A DNA stretch of 5,020 nt from JANXQE01 sp035651635 (GCA_035651635.1 DASRFK010000140.1:1-5020); one strand, 5' to 3'; numbered from the stretch's first letter, positions 1-5,013 are shown. Made by a program: numbers and translations. Notes: generated from the letters alone by a model not told the origin.

Positions 1-19
1 AACTCGCATATTCGTCCAT
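1..19 (-). CDS. 5' end of a leftward gene, possibly a transposase (partial)
   Basis: On the minus strand an ATG at 19-17 starts an open frame reading MDEYAS before the window ends. It is preceded by AAAAGGAG (35 to 28) with 8 nt spacing, a very good ribosome binding site. The upstream region carries a hairpin over that site and a TTGACA box, an arrangement common at the ends of insertion sequences. The N-terminus would suit an IS21-type IstA transposase, whose proteins often begin with a short acidic/aromatic stretch, but six residues cannot identify a family. The start and SD are seen directly; the transposase identity is inference. Confidence 0.5.
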
Positions 20-20
20 C

Positions 21-287
21 GTGAAAACTCCTTTTCGTGCGCTTGGCGGCTCACGTCTTGGAGTTTTCCGGTGGACTGCCGGAATTGTCAAACTTCTACT
101 GCCACCCCGGCAAAGCCGGGGGATCTCCTATTTTTGTTTAGATATCGCCACCGCGGAGGGCGTCAGCCGCAACGCCGTTTACGAACGCATCCGTGGCAGT
201 TCAAAACGACACGGCGGGATGGCCGCGAAGAACCCATACGTCGCGATCTGGTGGCGGCTGCGACAAGAGAAGGAGGCCAGAGCGTGA
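21..287 (+). CDS. Truncated 3' end of a gene with HTH-like segment (unrecognised)
   Basis: This frame is open from the left edge of the window to TGA at 285-287; the first possible start is a GTG at 21 without an SD. Only about 135-287 looks like protein: it encodes a likely HTH piece (DIATAEGVSRNAVYERIRG) followed by KNPYVAIWWRLRQEKEARA. The earlier part crosses the hairpins and the SD region of a minus-strand gene, so the fusion is probably accidental and the real N-terminus was lost, perhaps to IS insertion. The stop overlaps the methyltransferase GTG (GTGA), and that gene's SD lies within this 3' end, so the two were translationally coupled. A DNA-binding role is suggested by the HTH-like segment alone; I do not recognise the family. 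Confidence 0.45.
   Translation: MKTPFRALGGSRLGVFRWTAGIVKLLLPPRQSRGISYFCLDIATAEGVSRNAVYERIRGSSKRHGGMAAKNPYVAIWWRLRQEKEARA
23..68 (-). promoter_or_regulatory. Hairpin sequestering the SD of the leftward gene
   Basis: GAAAACTCC at 23-31 is the exact reverse complement of GGAGTTTTC at 60-68. Inside it, CGTG at 36-39 pairs with CACG at 52-55 across a 4x4 internal loop. In minus-strand RNA the 3' arm contains the GGAG core of the SD for the gene starting at 19, so a transcript covering both arms would hide the ribosome site. IS10 and IS50 use such structures to block transposase translation from read-through transcripts; applying that here is inference. Confidence 0.5.
63..91 (-). promoter_or_regulatory. 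Candidate sigma70 promoter for the leftward gene
   Basis: TTGACA, a perfect -35 consensus, lies at 91 to 86 on the minus strand. With a 17-nt spacer the -10 position reads GAAAAC (68 to 63), only 3 of 6 matches to TATAAT, so the call rests on the -35 box and position. A start about 7 nt further on (near 56) would produce an mRNA lacking the 5' arm of the hairpin, leaving the SD free. Confidence 0.3.
105..121. repeat. Perfect 7-bp GC stem-loop with AAA loop
   Basis: CCCCGGC (105-111), AAA, GCCGGGG (115-121) forms a very stable hairpin. On the + strand a run of five T follows at 131-135, 9 nt after the stem, too far for a textbook intrinsic terminator but possibly still weakly terminating. It may instead be a subterminal structure of the neighbouring IS. 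Confidence 0.5.
268..276 (+). promoter_or_regulatory. Strong SD that fixes the methyltransferase GTG start
   Basis: AGAAGGAGG ends 7 nt before the GTG at 284. The frame is open back to an ATG at 71, but the residues from there to 283 are a shadow of the upstream gene, so this SD decides the start. Confidence 0.8.
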
Positions 288-1054
288 GCGCTGTCCTGCC
301 CGAGCAAGGCCTCGCCATCGACTGGATTTACCGCATGAACTGCCTTGAGGGCATGCCCATGCTGCCGGATCGATCCGTAGACCTTATCCTGTCCGACCCG
401 CCTTACGGTATCACCGAAAACGATTGGGACTCTCCGGTGAATCTTGAGGATCTGTGGCGCGAGTACAAACGCATCATTCGCCCAGGAGGCGCAATACTGC
501 TCACTGCCCAGTGCCCATTCGACAAGCTGCTCGGCATGAGTAACCGGCCCTGGCTCCGCTACGAGTGGATCTGGGAAAAGTCGCGAGCCACCGGTTTCCT
601 GCACGCGCGGCGGAGTCCACTCCGCGCACATGAAAACGTGCTGGTATTTTACGAGCATTCGCCACGGTACAATCCACAGTTTTCGGAAGGTCGGCCATAC
701 AAGACCAGCCGCGGACACGAATTTGTCCGCCACCTCGGCAGAAAGATCGGCGCGGCAACCACCGAGAACACTGGTTACCGCTACCCTCGAACGGTCCTGC
801 ATGTGCCGTCAGAAGGCACGCCCATTCATCCGACCCAAAAGCCAGTAGCACTTTTTGAATATCTCATTCGCACGTATACGAATCCCGGCGATCTGGTACT
901 CGACACGTTCATGGGTTCCGGGACGACAGCAATTGCGTGCATGAACAGCAGCCGTCATTTTGTCGGTTTTGAGCGCGATCCCGAATTCTTCCGCGATGCC
1001 GTTCGGCGGATTAAGGCGCACCGAGCAGCTCCTCAGCCTTCACAACACTCATGA
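284..1054 (+). CDS. Beta-class site-specific DNA methyltransferase (probably N6-adenine)
   Basis: This 256-residue protein transfers a methyl group from S-adenosylmethionine to an amino group of a base in a specific DNA sequence. Motif IV, SDPPYG, is at residues about 37-42 (DPPY encoded at 395-406). A target-recognition segment rich in R and Y follows, then HPTQKP (about 182-187), then the SAM-binding motif I, DTFMGSGTT (about 207-215). Catalytic motif first and SAM motif last is the permuted beta-class order; DPPY is typical of N6-adenine enzymes, although N4-cytosine enzymes share the fold. The protein is compact and all core motifs look intact. The GTG start is chosen for its SD and for the GTGA overlap with the upstream gene. 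No restriction endonuclease lies next to it in the window, so it looks like an orphan methylase of a phage or mobile element. Its stop overlaps the next gene's start (ATGA, 1051-1054). Confidence 0.92.
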   Translation: MSAVLPEQGLAIDWIYRMNCLEGMPMLPDRSVDLILSDPPYGITENDWDSPVNLEDLWREYKRIIRPGGAILLTAQCPFDKLLGMSNRPWLRYEWIWEKSRATGFLHARRSPLRAHENVLVFYEHSPRYNPQFSEGRPYKTSRGHEFVRHLGRKIGAATTENTGYRYPRTVLHVPSEGTPIHPTQKPVALFEYLIRTYTNPGDLVLDTFMGSGTTAIACMNSSRHFVGFERDPEFFRDAVRRIKAHRAAPQPSQHS

Positions 1055-1926
1055 ATTCATTTTTTGAACAATTATTTTCCTGGGGCTGGAACAAGGCTGT
1101 CTCCAAACCGGCCCACCCGACCAACCCGCATTCGCTGCGGCTAGGTTCTCTCGTTGTTGACGGACAGGTCACATCCAATCCGATGATCATTCCGCAACTC
1201 AAGCGGGCCGAGCACATGGCGATTCTCGGACGTACCGGAACCGGCAAAAGCTCACTGCTTCGTTTCCTGGCTTCTCAGGACATTCCTTTTGATCGCGGTT
1301 TTCTGTTTTTCGATCTGCACGGCGATGCCACGCCGGTGCTGCTACAACTTCTGGCGCAAAAGGAACAGAGCAGCAGGCAGGACCTGAGCACCAGAGTCAT
1401 TGTCATCGAACCGGGCGATTCCGAGTATTCGGTCGGCCTGAATCTCCTGGAGTCCGCGCCTTCCCAGAACAGGTTCGTCCAAATCGCGGAATTCGCCGCT
1501 CTTCTCAAACAACGCTGGCACCTGGATTCCTTCGGAGCACGAACAGAGGAATTGCTGCGCAACAGCTTGCTGCTGCTGGCCGAAAACAATCTCACGCTGC
1601 TGGAATTGGCACCCTTGCTGACCGACGATGCCTTCCGCGCCCGCTGCTTGCGCAGTTCCGGCAACAGCGAGGCTCGCGACTATTTCGCCGCCCGCTACAA
1701 CCAGGCCAGCGAAGGGCAGCAGACGATGTTCCGGGACGCGGTATTAAATAAGGTGTCGGCGTTCACCGCCGATTCCACACTTCCGGCACATCCTTGGGCA
1801 GAGCCGCTCCACTTTTTCCTTGCTAGACGCGATCGACAGCGGCTACTGGATCATTCTCAATCTCAACAAGGGAACGCTTGGGGAACATGCCGCCACGCTC
1901 GGCAGCATGCTTCTGACCAAGGTTAA
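1051..1926 (+). CDS. TraG/VirD4-like DNA-translocating ATPase, N-terminal part (frameshifted)
   Basis: This is the N-terminal half of a P-loop ATPase of the conjugative coupling-protein/HerA-like group, which binds DNA as hexamers and pumps it using ATP. Residues 44-48 plus 55-70 carry a typical strand and Walker A, AILGRTGTGKSSL (GRTGTGKS at 60-67, encoded 1228-1251), followed by FLFFDLHGD at about 85-93 as in TraG/TraD proteins. No membrane helix is visible at the N-terminus, unlike classical VirD4/TraD, so a soluble protein is expected. Family-like sequence ends near 1785; the last 40 or so residues (from HPWAEPLHFF on) are out of frame because of a +1 shift, and the true continuation is in the next frame to 2434. 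An intact product would be about 460 residues. The start is the ATG overlapping the methyltransferase stop; no strong SD is seen, suggesting coupling. Confidence 0.85.
   Translation: MNSFFEQLFSWGWNKAVSKPAHPTNPHSLRLGSLVVDGQVTSNPMIIPQLKRAEHMAILGRTGTGKSSLLRFLASQDIPFDRGFLFFDLHGDATPVLLQLLAQKEQSSRQDLSTRVIVIEPGDSEYSVGLNLLESAPSQNRFVQIAEFAALLKQRWHLDSFGARTEELLRNSLLLLAENNLTLLELAPLLTDDAFRARCLRSSGNSEARDYFAARYNQASEGQQTMFRDAVLNKVSAFTADSTLPAHPWAEPLHFFLARRDRQRLLDHSQSQQGNAWGTCRHARQHASDQG
1783..1792 (+). other. Frameshift within the ATPase gene
   Basis: Up to about 1785 the family-like protein runs in the frame of 1051. From 1787 it runs in the +1 frame as HILGQSRSTFSLLDAIDSGY, a typical stretch of this ATPase family. 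Removing one C from the CC at 1783-1784 gives an uninterrupted TLRHILGQS, which is what the family would be expected to show. The simplest reading is a one-base insertion (a real mutation or an assembly/sequencing error). I see no clear slippery heptamer or stimulatory stop codon at the site that would argue for programmed shifting. Confidence 0.8.
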
Positions 1927-2434
1927 GAATGCTCTGTTTGCACGGCGCCGCCGGCAGCTTTTCACCCTGTACTGCGATGAAATCCAAAATCTGGTGGCAT
2001 TTGACAGCGGCCTTGATACGCTTTTATCCGAAGCCCGCAAGTTCGCCATCGGCGTAGTTTCTGCCAACCAGTTCCTGGATCAATACCCGCCGCAGATGCG
2101 TTCGGCCATCATGGCCATCGGCACGCACATTCTGTTCCAGCTTTCCAGCCAAGACGCCGACAAAATGGCTGCCGCGCTAGATGGCGGAAAGCACTTGGCA
2201 GAAATCCTCAAGAATCTCCCTCCGAGAAGTCTGGTCGTGAAATCCGGCCATGAACATTACCGCCTCGCCGCAGTGCCATCCTTCGATGTCCGCCGCACGG
2301 ACTTCCAGGACTTGTATAGCCGGTGCCGTGCGCGCTGGGCAAGGCGGCGCACCGACGTCGAACGGGAGATCCGGAGCCGCACGCGAATTGACCACGGTCA
2401 ACCGACACGGGAGGCGCTCGATGGCTGGGCATAA
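1820..2434 (+). CDS. TraG/VirD4-like DNA-translocating ATPase, C-terminal part (frameshifted)
   Basis: This is the second half of the ATPase begun at 1051. Homology-like sequence starts at 1787; the TTG at 1820 is merely the first possible start and has no SD, which supports a broken gene over a separate one. Counting from 1820, residues 11-18 give IILNLNKG, 48-57 give the Walker B segment FTLYCDEIQN (D53 and E54 encoded at 1976-1981), and 81-88 give SANQFLDQ, the glutamine sensor motif shared by TraG/VirD4 and related translocases. The region after it (HILFQLSSQDADKMAAAL) matches the TraM-recognition/TraG C-terminal type. Its last 14 bases overlap the next gene's start at 2421. If the shift is real the ATPase is inactive: Walker A and B are in different polypeptides. 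Confidence 0.82.
   Translation: MLDAIDSGYWIILNLNKGTLGEHAATLGSMLLTKVKNALFARRRRQLFTLYCDEIQNLVAFDSGLDTLLSEARKFAIGVVSANQFLDQYPPQMRSAIMAIGTHILFQLSSQDADKMAAALDGGKHLAEILKNLPPRSLVVKSGHEHYRLAAVPSFDVRRTDFQDLYSRCRARWARRRTDVEREIRSRTRIDHGQPTREALDGWA
2409..2414 (+). promoter_or_regulatory. SD that fixes the Replic_Relax start at 2421
   Basis: GGGAGG ends 6 nt before ATG 2421. The frame is open further upstream, from an ATG at 2250, but that extension lies wholly over the ATPase C-terminus and reads as a shadow rich in R, S and A. Confidence 0.7.
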
Positions 2435-3173
2435 GCGGACCACGATTGTTTTGCAGGAGCGGGATCTGCGCCTCCTGGAAGCCCTGCAATCGATGCGGGT
2501 AATTAATCGCGAGCAGGCCAAAGTAGTTGCCGGCTTTCATTCCACTCGGCGCGCCAACGACAGACTCTTGATGCTGAGCCGCGCCGGATTCCTCAAGCGG
2601 GCGTTCATTGGCAGCCGTGAAGCTGTGTACTGGCTTCCAGGAAAAGCGGTCGAGGAGAGAAGTCAGAAAGCTGGAGGCAGCGGAGCCGAGCCCGCGGCAC
2701 TTTTCCTAAAGCACCGACTGGAAATCAACCGTGTGAATCTCCTGGTACAGTACTGCGGCATCCCGGTTCGGGGCTGGTGGTTTGGCTCTTGGAGAGCGTT
2801 TCAGCAGCCACTATCGCCAACACTGCCGTTAATTCCTGACGGATATTTCGAACTCGGCTCCGCTGCTGGGTTCAGGCCTATTTTCCTAGAAGTGGATCTC
2901 GGCACGGAAGCTGTCCCGGTCATTGCCAAGAAAGTCAATTTGTACCTGCAACTGGGCGCCTCCGGTGAATTCGGACAGCTATTCAACCGAAGTCAATTTC
3001 GGGTCCTGGTGATTACGACCGGGCAGCGTCGCTTGGAAAACCTCCGCGCGGCGGTCGCCAAACGGACGGACAAGATTTTCTGGCTGGGAACTCTCGATTT
3101 GCTCTCGCCAGAGAAATTCTGGAGCACCTGCTGGCTGCGGCCTACCGGGGACCATCTGCAATCCATTTTGTAA
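2421..3173 (+). CDS. Replic_Relax (replication-relaxation) family protein
   Basis: This 250-residue protein has an N-terminal winged-helix region at about 12-75 (ERDLRLLEALQSMRVINREQ, then STRRANDRLLMLSRAGFLKR, then a YWLPG wing). A C-terminal alpha/beta domain follows, with LIPDGYFEL (137-145), FLEVDLGTE (155-163), paired lysines (170-171) and FRVLVITTGQRR (193-204). The combination of winged helix, PDG strand, ExDxGTE strand and later KxxxY is the pattern I associate with the Replic_Relax family of plasmid and conjugative-element proteins, commonly encoded beside a TraG-like ATPase. The family has been linked to plasmid replication and DNA relaxation; its biochemistry is poorly defined. Here it follows such an ATPase with a 14-base overlap, so the two probably act together on element DNA. 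The domain layout is visible; the DNA-processing role is inference. A transcriptional regulator is the alternative. Confidence 0.72.
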   Translation: MAGHKRTTIVLQERDLRLLEALQSMRVINREQAKVVAGFHSTRRANDRLLMLSRAGFLKRAFIGSREAVYWLPGKAVEERSQKAGGSGAEPAALFLKHRLEINRVNLLVQYCGIPVRGWWFGSWRAFQQPLSPTLPLIPDGYFELGSAAGFRPIFLEVDLGTEAVPVIAKKVNLYLQLGASGEFGQLFNRSQFRVLVITTGQRRLENLRAAVAKRTDKIFWLGTLDLLSPEKFWSTCWLRPTGDHLQSIL

Positions 3174-3180
3174 ATCATTT

Positions 3181-3606
3181 ATGCGCTATTGCCACAACTG
3201 CCACAAAATTACTACCGGTGAACCGCTATTCTGCCACGCCTGCGGCTTCACCTTTGACGCCAAACTCTGCCCTGCCCGCCACATCAATCCGAGGTGGGCA
3301 ACGGTTTGTTCGCAGTGCGGCAGCCGCGATTTGACCAATCCGGCACCGCGCGTGCCACTCGGATTCCGGCTGCTTCTCCTGCTGGCGTCGCTGGTTCCCG
3401 GCGTTGTCCTGGTCCTCCTGCTCGTGTTGGCGGTCATTGCCGTATTTCGCGAGGTCCTAAGCAACCAGGCCATTCAGGGGCAGTTATTGGCAGCTATTGT
3501 CATCCTGGCGCTGCTGTGGTGGCTATGGCTGCAGCTTCCCCACTTCATTCAGAACATGTTTCGCTCATTATGGAAAAAACCAAAGAAAGACAAGCATCCT
3601 CACTGA
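3181..3606 (+). CDS. Small double zinc-ribbon membrane protein
   Basis: This 141-residue protein starts at an ATG 7 nt after the previous stop; no SD is visible, so it is probably coupled. The N-terminus has two metal-binding clusters: C4-x2-C7 with C18-x2-C21, then C30-x3-H34 with C43-x2-C46. Two hydrophobic helices follow, about 62-89 and 101-119, and then a strongly basic tail (WKKPKKDKHPH). With two helices, the zinc module and the basic tail would face the same side, most likely the cytoplasm. I do not know a named family for it. Its place between a Replic_Relax gene and the Xis/Int pair suggests it could anchor the DNA-processing proteins or DNA at the membrane, standing in for the membrane helices that the ATPase lacks, but that is inference. 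Confidence 0.8.
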   Translation: MRYCHNCHKITTGEPLFCHACGFTFDAKLCPARHINPRWATVCSQCGSRDLTNPAPRVPLGFRLLLLLASLVPGVVLVLLLVLAVIAVFREVLSNQAIQGQLLAAIVILALLWWLWLQLPHFIQNMFRSLWKKPKKDKHPH

Positions 3607-4019
3607 CACTCGCCACAAATCAGCAGAAGGCCGAACGCCTGATTTCACAAGCTTTAGGCCCCCGAGCCTCGGCCAACCCCTCGGCCAAATTGGAACCGGG
3701 GTTGGCCTCGCCGTTGGCCGATAAGTTGGCCGACCCACCGGCCGCCGCCAAACTTGGCCGCCCGATGTATCTCACCGAGACTGCCGCCATGCTCGGCTGC
3801 TCGCCGTGGACCGTAAGACAGAAGCTCATGCCCAGAGGACTTCCGTTCTTCCGGTCCGCGGCCAGCGGCAAGTTGATCTTTTACGAGGCTCAAGTTGAGC
3901 GCTGGATCGAAAAAATTCAAGGAGGAATTTACGGTGAGCCTCTTCAAACGGGGCAACGTCTGGTGGACGTATTACTACATCGACGGCGTGCGTCACCAGG
4001 AAAGTACCGGCGCTACTAA
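3570..4019 (+). CDS. Excisionase-type helix-turn-helix protein
   Basis: This 149-residue protein has three parts: a charged N-terminus (MEKTKERQASSLTLATNQQK), a Pro/Ala/Leu-rich linker (about 31-65) with a four-residue beat (LASP, LADK, LADP), and an HTH_17/MerR-like domain (66-115: MYLTETAAMLGCSPWTVRQK, then GLPFFRSAASGKLIFYEAQVERWI). Such domains bind DNA; next to a tyrosine integrase they usually act as excisionase (recombination directionality factor) or regulator. The frame opens earlier (ATG 3294), but that part shadows the zinc-ribbon gene, so ATG 3570 is preferred, with a 37-base overlap and no SD. The last 29 or so residues overlap the integrase and look like readthrough of a former shorter end. 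The linker is encoded by a GGCC-rich repeat array. Confidence 0.78.
   Translation: MEKTKERQASSLTLATNQQKAERLISQALGPRASANPSAKLEPGLASPLADKLADPPAAAKLGRPMYLTETAAMLGCSPWTVRQKLMPRGLPFFRSAASGKLIFYEAQVERWIEKIQGGIYGEPLQTGQRLVDVLLHRRRASPGKYRRY
3669..3733. repeat. Two-step inverted repeat within a 12-nt-spaced GGCC array
   Basis: TCGGCCAAC (3669-3677) pairs perfectly with GTTGGCCGA (3725-3733), and TCGGCCAA (3681-3688) with TTGGCCGA (3714-3721), separated by 3 nt on both sides, giving a 17-bp interrupted stem centred near 3701. GGCC cores recur at 3671, 3683, 3704, 3716, 3728, 3740 and 3756, mostly 12 nt apart; TTGGCC occurs at 3702, 3714, 3726 and 3754. Part of the periodicity is a four-codon protein repeat, but the inversion of the left half is not required by that. 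It may be a protein-binding array or a recombination or replication site. Confidence 0.6.
3919..3925 (+). promoter_or_regulatory. Strong SD for the integrase
   Basis: AAGGAGG ends 8 nt before GTG 3934. It decides the GTG over an ATG at 3895 in the same frame, which has no SD and would add 13 residues that shadow the HTH gene. Confidence 0.8.
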
Positions 4020-5013
4020 TCGGCGGCAGGCTGACGCCATCGAAATGAAACTCAAAGCCGAGGCGAATGCCCGCCGCCACCGCATTGTCGAATACGATCC
4101 GCATCTGACCGTGGCGGCACTCGCCGCCCGCTTTCTCGGTGATGCCGATCCGCGGCCTCATCATGTCTGGCACCTCAAATCGCTGTTGCCATATTTCGGC
4201 GATTTGGCAGTTGTCAGACTGAATCGCAACATGGCGCGCGAGTACCGCGCCTTCCGCAAAAACCACGAGACCGTCTGCGACGCAACCATCAACCGCGCCC
4301 TCTCGGTCCTAAAGCACATCCTGTTTTGGGCCGTGGACGAGCAAATCATTCAGGAAAATCCGCTCGCCCGCCTCCCAATGGTCCAGGAGCGGCGCCTCAA
4401 GCGGCCGGTGATGACGCTGGATGAAGAAAACCAGCTGTTTCCCGTGCTGCCCGAATACCTACGGAACATCGTCATCGCCGCTCTCGATACCGGGATGCGC
4501 CGCGGCGAAGTTCTCAAGCAGCAGTGGGAAGACGTTGATCTTTCACGAAAGCTGCTGCTTGTATCCAGCTCCAAAACCCCCGGCGGCGAATCGCGCGAGA
4601 TCCCACTGACGGCGCGCATGTTGGAAACCCTTGGCGATAAGCGCAAAGAAGGTCATGTGTTTACGTACGAGGGAAGGGCGTTGGAATGGATTCGCAAGGG
4701 TTGGCTTGGCGGCCTCAAGCGCGCCGGGCTTCGCCATTTCCGGTTCCACGACCTACGGCATACCTTCAATACCCGCCTGATGGAAGCCGGCGTGATCGCC
4801 GATGTGCGCATGGCGCTTATGGGCCATTCCTCCGGCGAGAAAGTCCACTCGATTTACACCCACGTGGAATTGCCGATCAAACGCCAGGCGATTGCCCGGC
4901 TGGAAGTGTGGGTCAAACAGCAACAGGAAGAACTCAAAGAGCAGAAAGACAAGGAGCAGAAAGATGCCAGCACCGAAGAACGATCCGAAAGCGCCCGCCC
5001 AAGGCAAGACTGA
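3934..5013 (+). CDS. Tyrosine recombinase / phage-type integrase
   Basis: This 359-residue enzyme cuts and rejoins DNA at attachment sites through a 3'-phosphotyrosine link. An N-terminal arm-binding-like module (LFKRGNVWWTYYYIDGVRHQ, with STGATNRRQA) covers about 1-45, a SAM-like core-binding domain about 57-145, and the catalytic domain about 160-320. All catalytic positions are present: R189 (TGMRRGEV), K214 (SSKTPGG), H272 and R275 (HDLRHTF), H298 (MGHSS) and nucleophile Y308 (SIYTH, encoded 4855-4857). A charged tail of Q, E and K (KQQQEELKEQKDKEQKD) follows and may be a coiled coil. Length and order are normal for family integrases, so it is probably active. It starts inside the HTH gene (86-base overlap), implying coupled Xis/Int expression. 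The target att site is not in the window. Confidence 0.95.
   Translation: MSLFKRGNVWWTYYYIDGVRHQESTGATNRRQADAIEMKLKAEANARRHRIVEYDPHLTVAALAARFLGDADPRPHHVWHLKSLLPYFGDLAVVRLNRNMAREYRAFRKNHETVCDATINRALSVLKHILFWAVDEQIIQENPLARLPMVQERRLKRPVMTLDEENQLFPVLPEYLRNIVIAALDTGMRRGEVLKQQWEDVDLSRKLLLVSSSKTPGGESREIPLTARMLETLGDKRKEGHVFTYEGRALEWIRKGWLGGLKRAGLRHFRFHDLRHTFNTRLMEAGVIADVRMALMGHSSGEKVHSIYTHVELPIKRQAIARLEVWVKQQQEELKEQKDKEQKDASTEERSESARPRQD
4939..4964 (+). repeat. 11-nt direct repeat in the integrase tail
   Basis: GAGCAGAAAGA occurs at 4939-4949 and again at 4954-4964, a 15-nt period that encodes EQKDK-EQKDA. The second copy supplies part of the SD and the A of the start codon of the next gene. Confidence 0.6.

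Larger units (their letters stand above)
1..135. mobile_element. Probable end of an insertion sequence (boundary not resolved)
   Basis: This stretch holds a leftward gene start, an SD-sequestering inverted repeat (23-31 with 60-68), a TTGACA box on the minus strand (91 to 86) and a perfect GC hairpin (105-121), but no convincing rightward protein. Coding character in the + direction appears only from about 135. The layout fits a subterminal IS region with its transposase gene pointing left. No terminal inverted repeat or target duplication can be defined because the other end is outside the window; candidate outer borders lie somewhere between 90 and 135. It could instead be an ordinary divergent intergenic region. 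Confidence 0.33.

Noticed and set aside
105..140. Intrinsic terminator on the + strand
   Set aside because: The stem is strong, but the T run starts 9 nt after it, which is too far for a standard terminator; it is listed only as a hairpin.
71..283. N-terminal extension of the methyltransferase from ATG 71
   Set aside because: The extension overlaps the upstream frame and a hairpin and has no SD; the GTG at 284 has a strong one and begins just before the first family-like residues.
179..802. A 207-residue open frame on the minus strand over the methyltransferase
   Set aside because: It lies opposite a gene with clear catalytic motifs, has no SD and shows no recognisable domain; it is a shadow favoured by GC-rich codon use.
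1275..1664. Minus-strand open frame across the ATPase (also 2177-2540, 3186-3473, 3620-3956, 3826-4266, 4350-4646 and 4753-5007)
   Set aside because: All are opposite well-supported + strand genes, with R/S/P/A-rich shadow composition and no ribosome sites or domains.
1770..1800. Programmed +1 frameshifting in the ATPase
   Set aside because: No stop codon in the shift position, no familiar slippery codon and no obvious stimulatory SD; a one-base insertion explains the data more simply.
2250..2420. N-terminal extension of the Replic_Relax protein from ATG 2250
   Set aside because: This part lies over the ATPase C-terminus in another frame and is low-quality sequence; ATG 2421 has GGGAGG upstream.
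3294..3569. N-terminal extension of the HTH protein from ATG 3294
   Set aside because: It is antiphase to the zinc-ribbon membrane gene, whose Cys pairs and helices are clearly the real product.
3661..3760. CRISPR array
   Set aside because: The repeat unit is only 6-10 bases, the spacing is 12 nt, and it lies inside a coding region; there are no spacers of CRISPR length and no cas genes.
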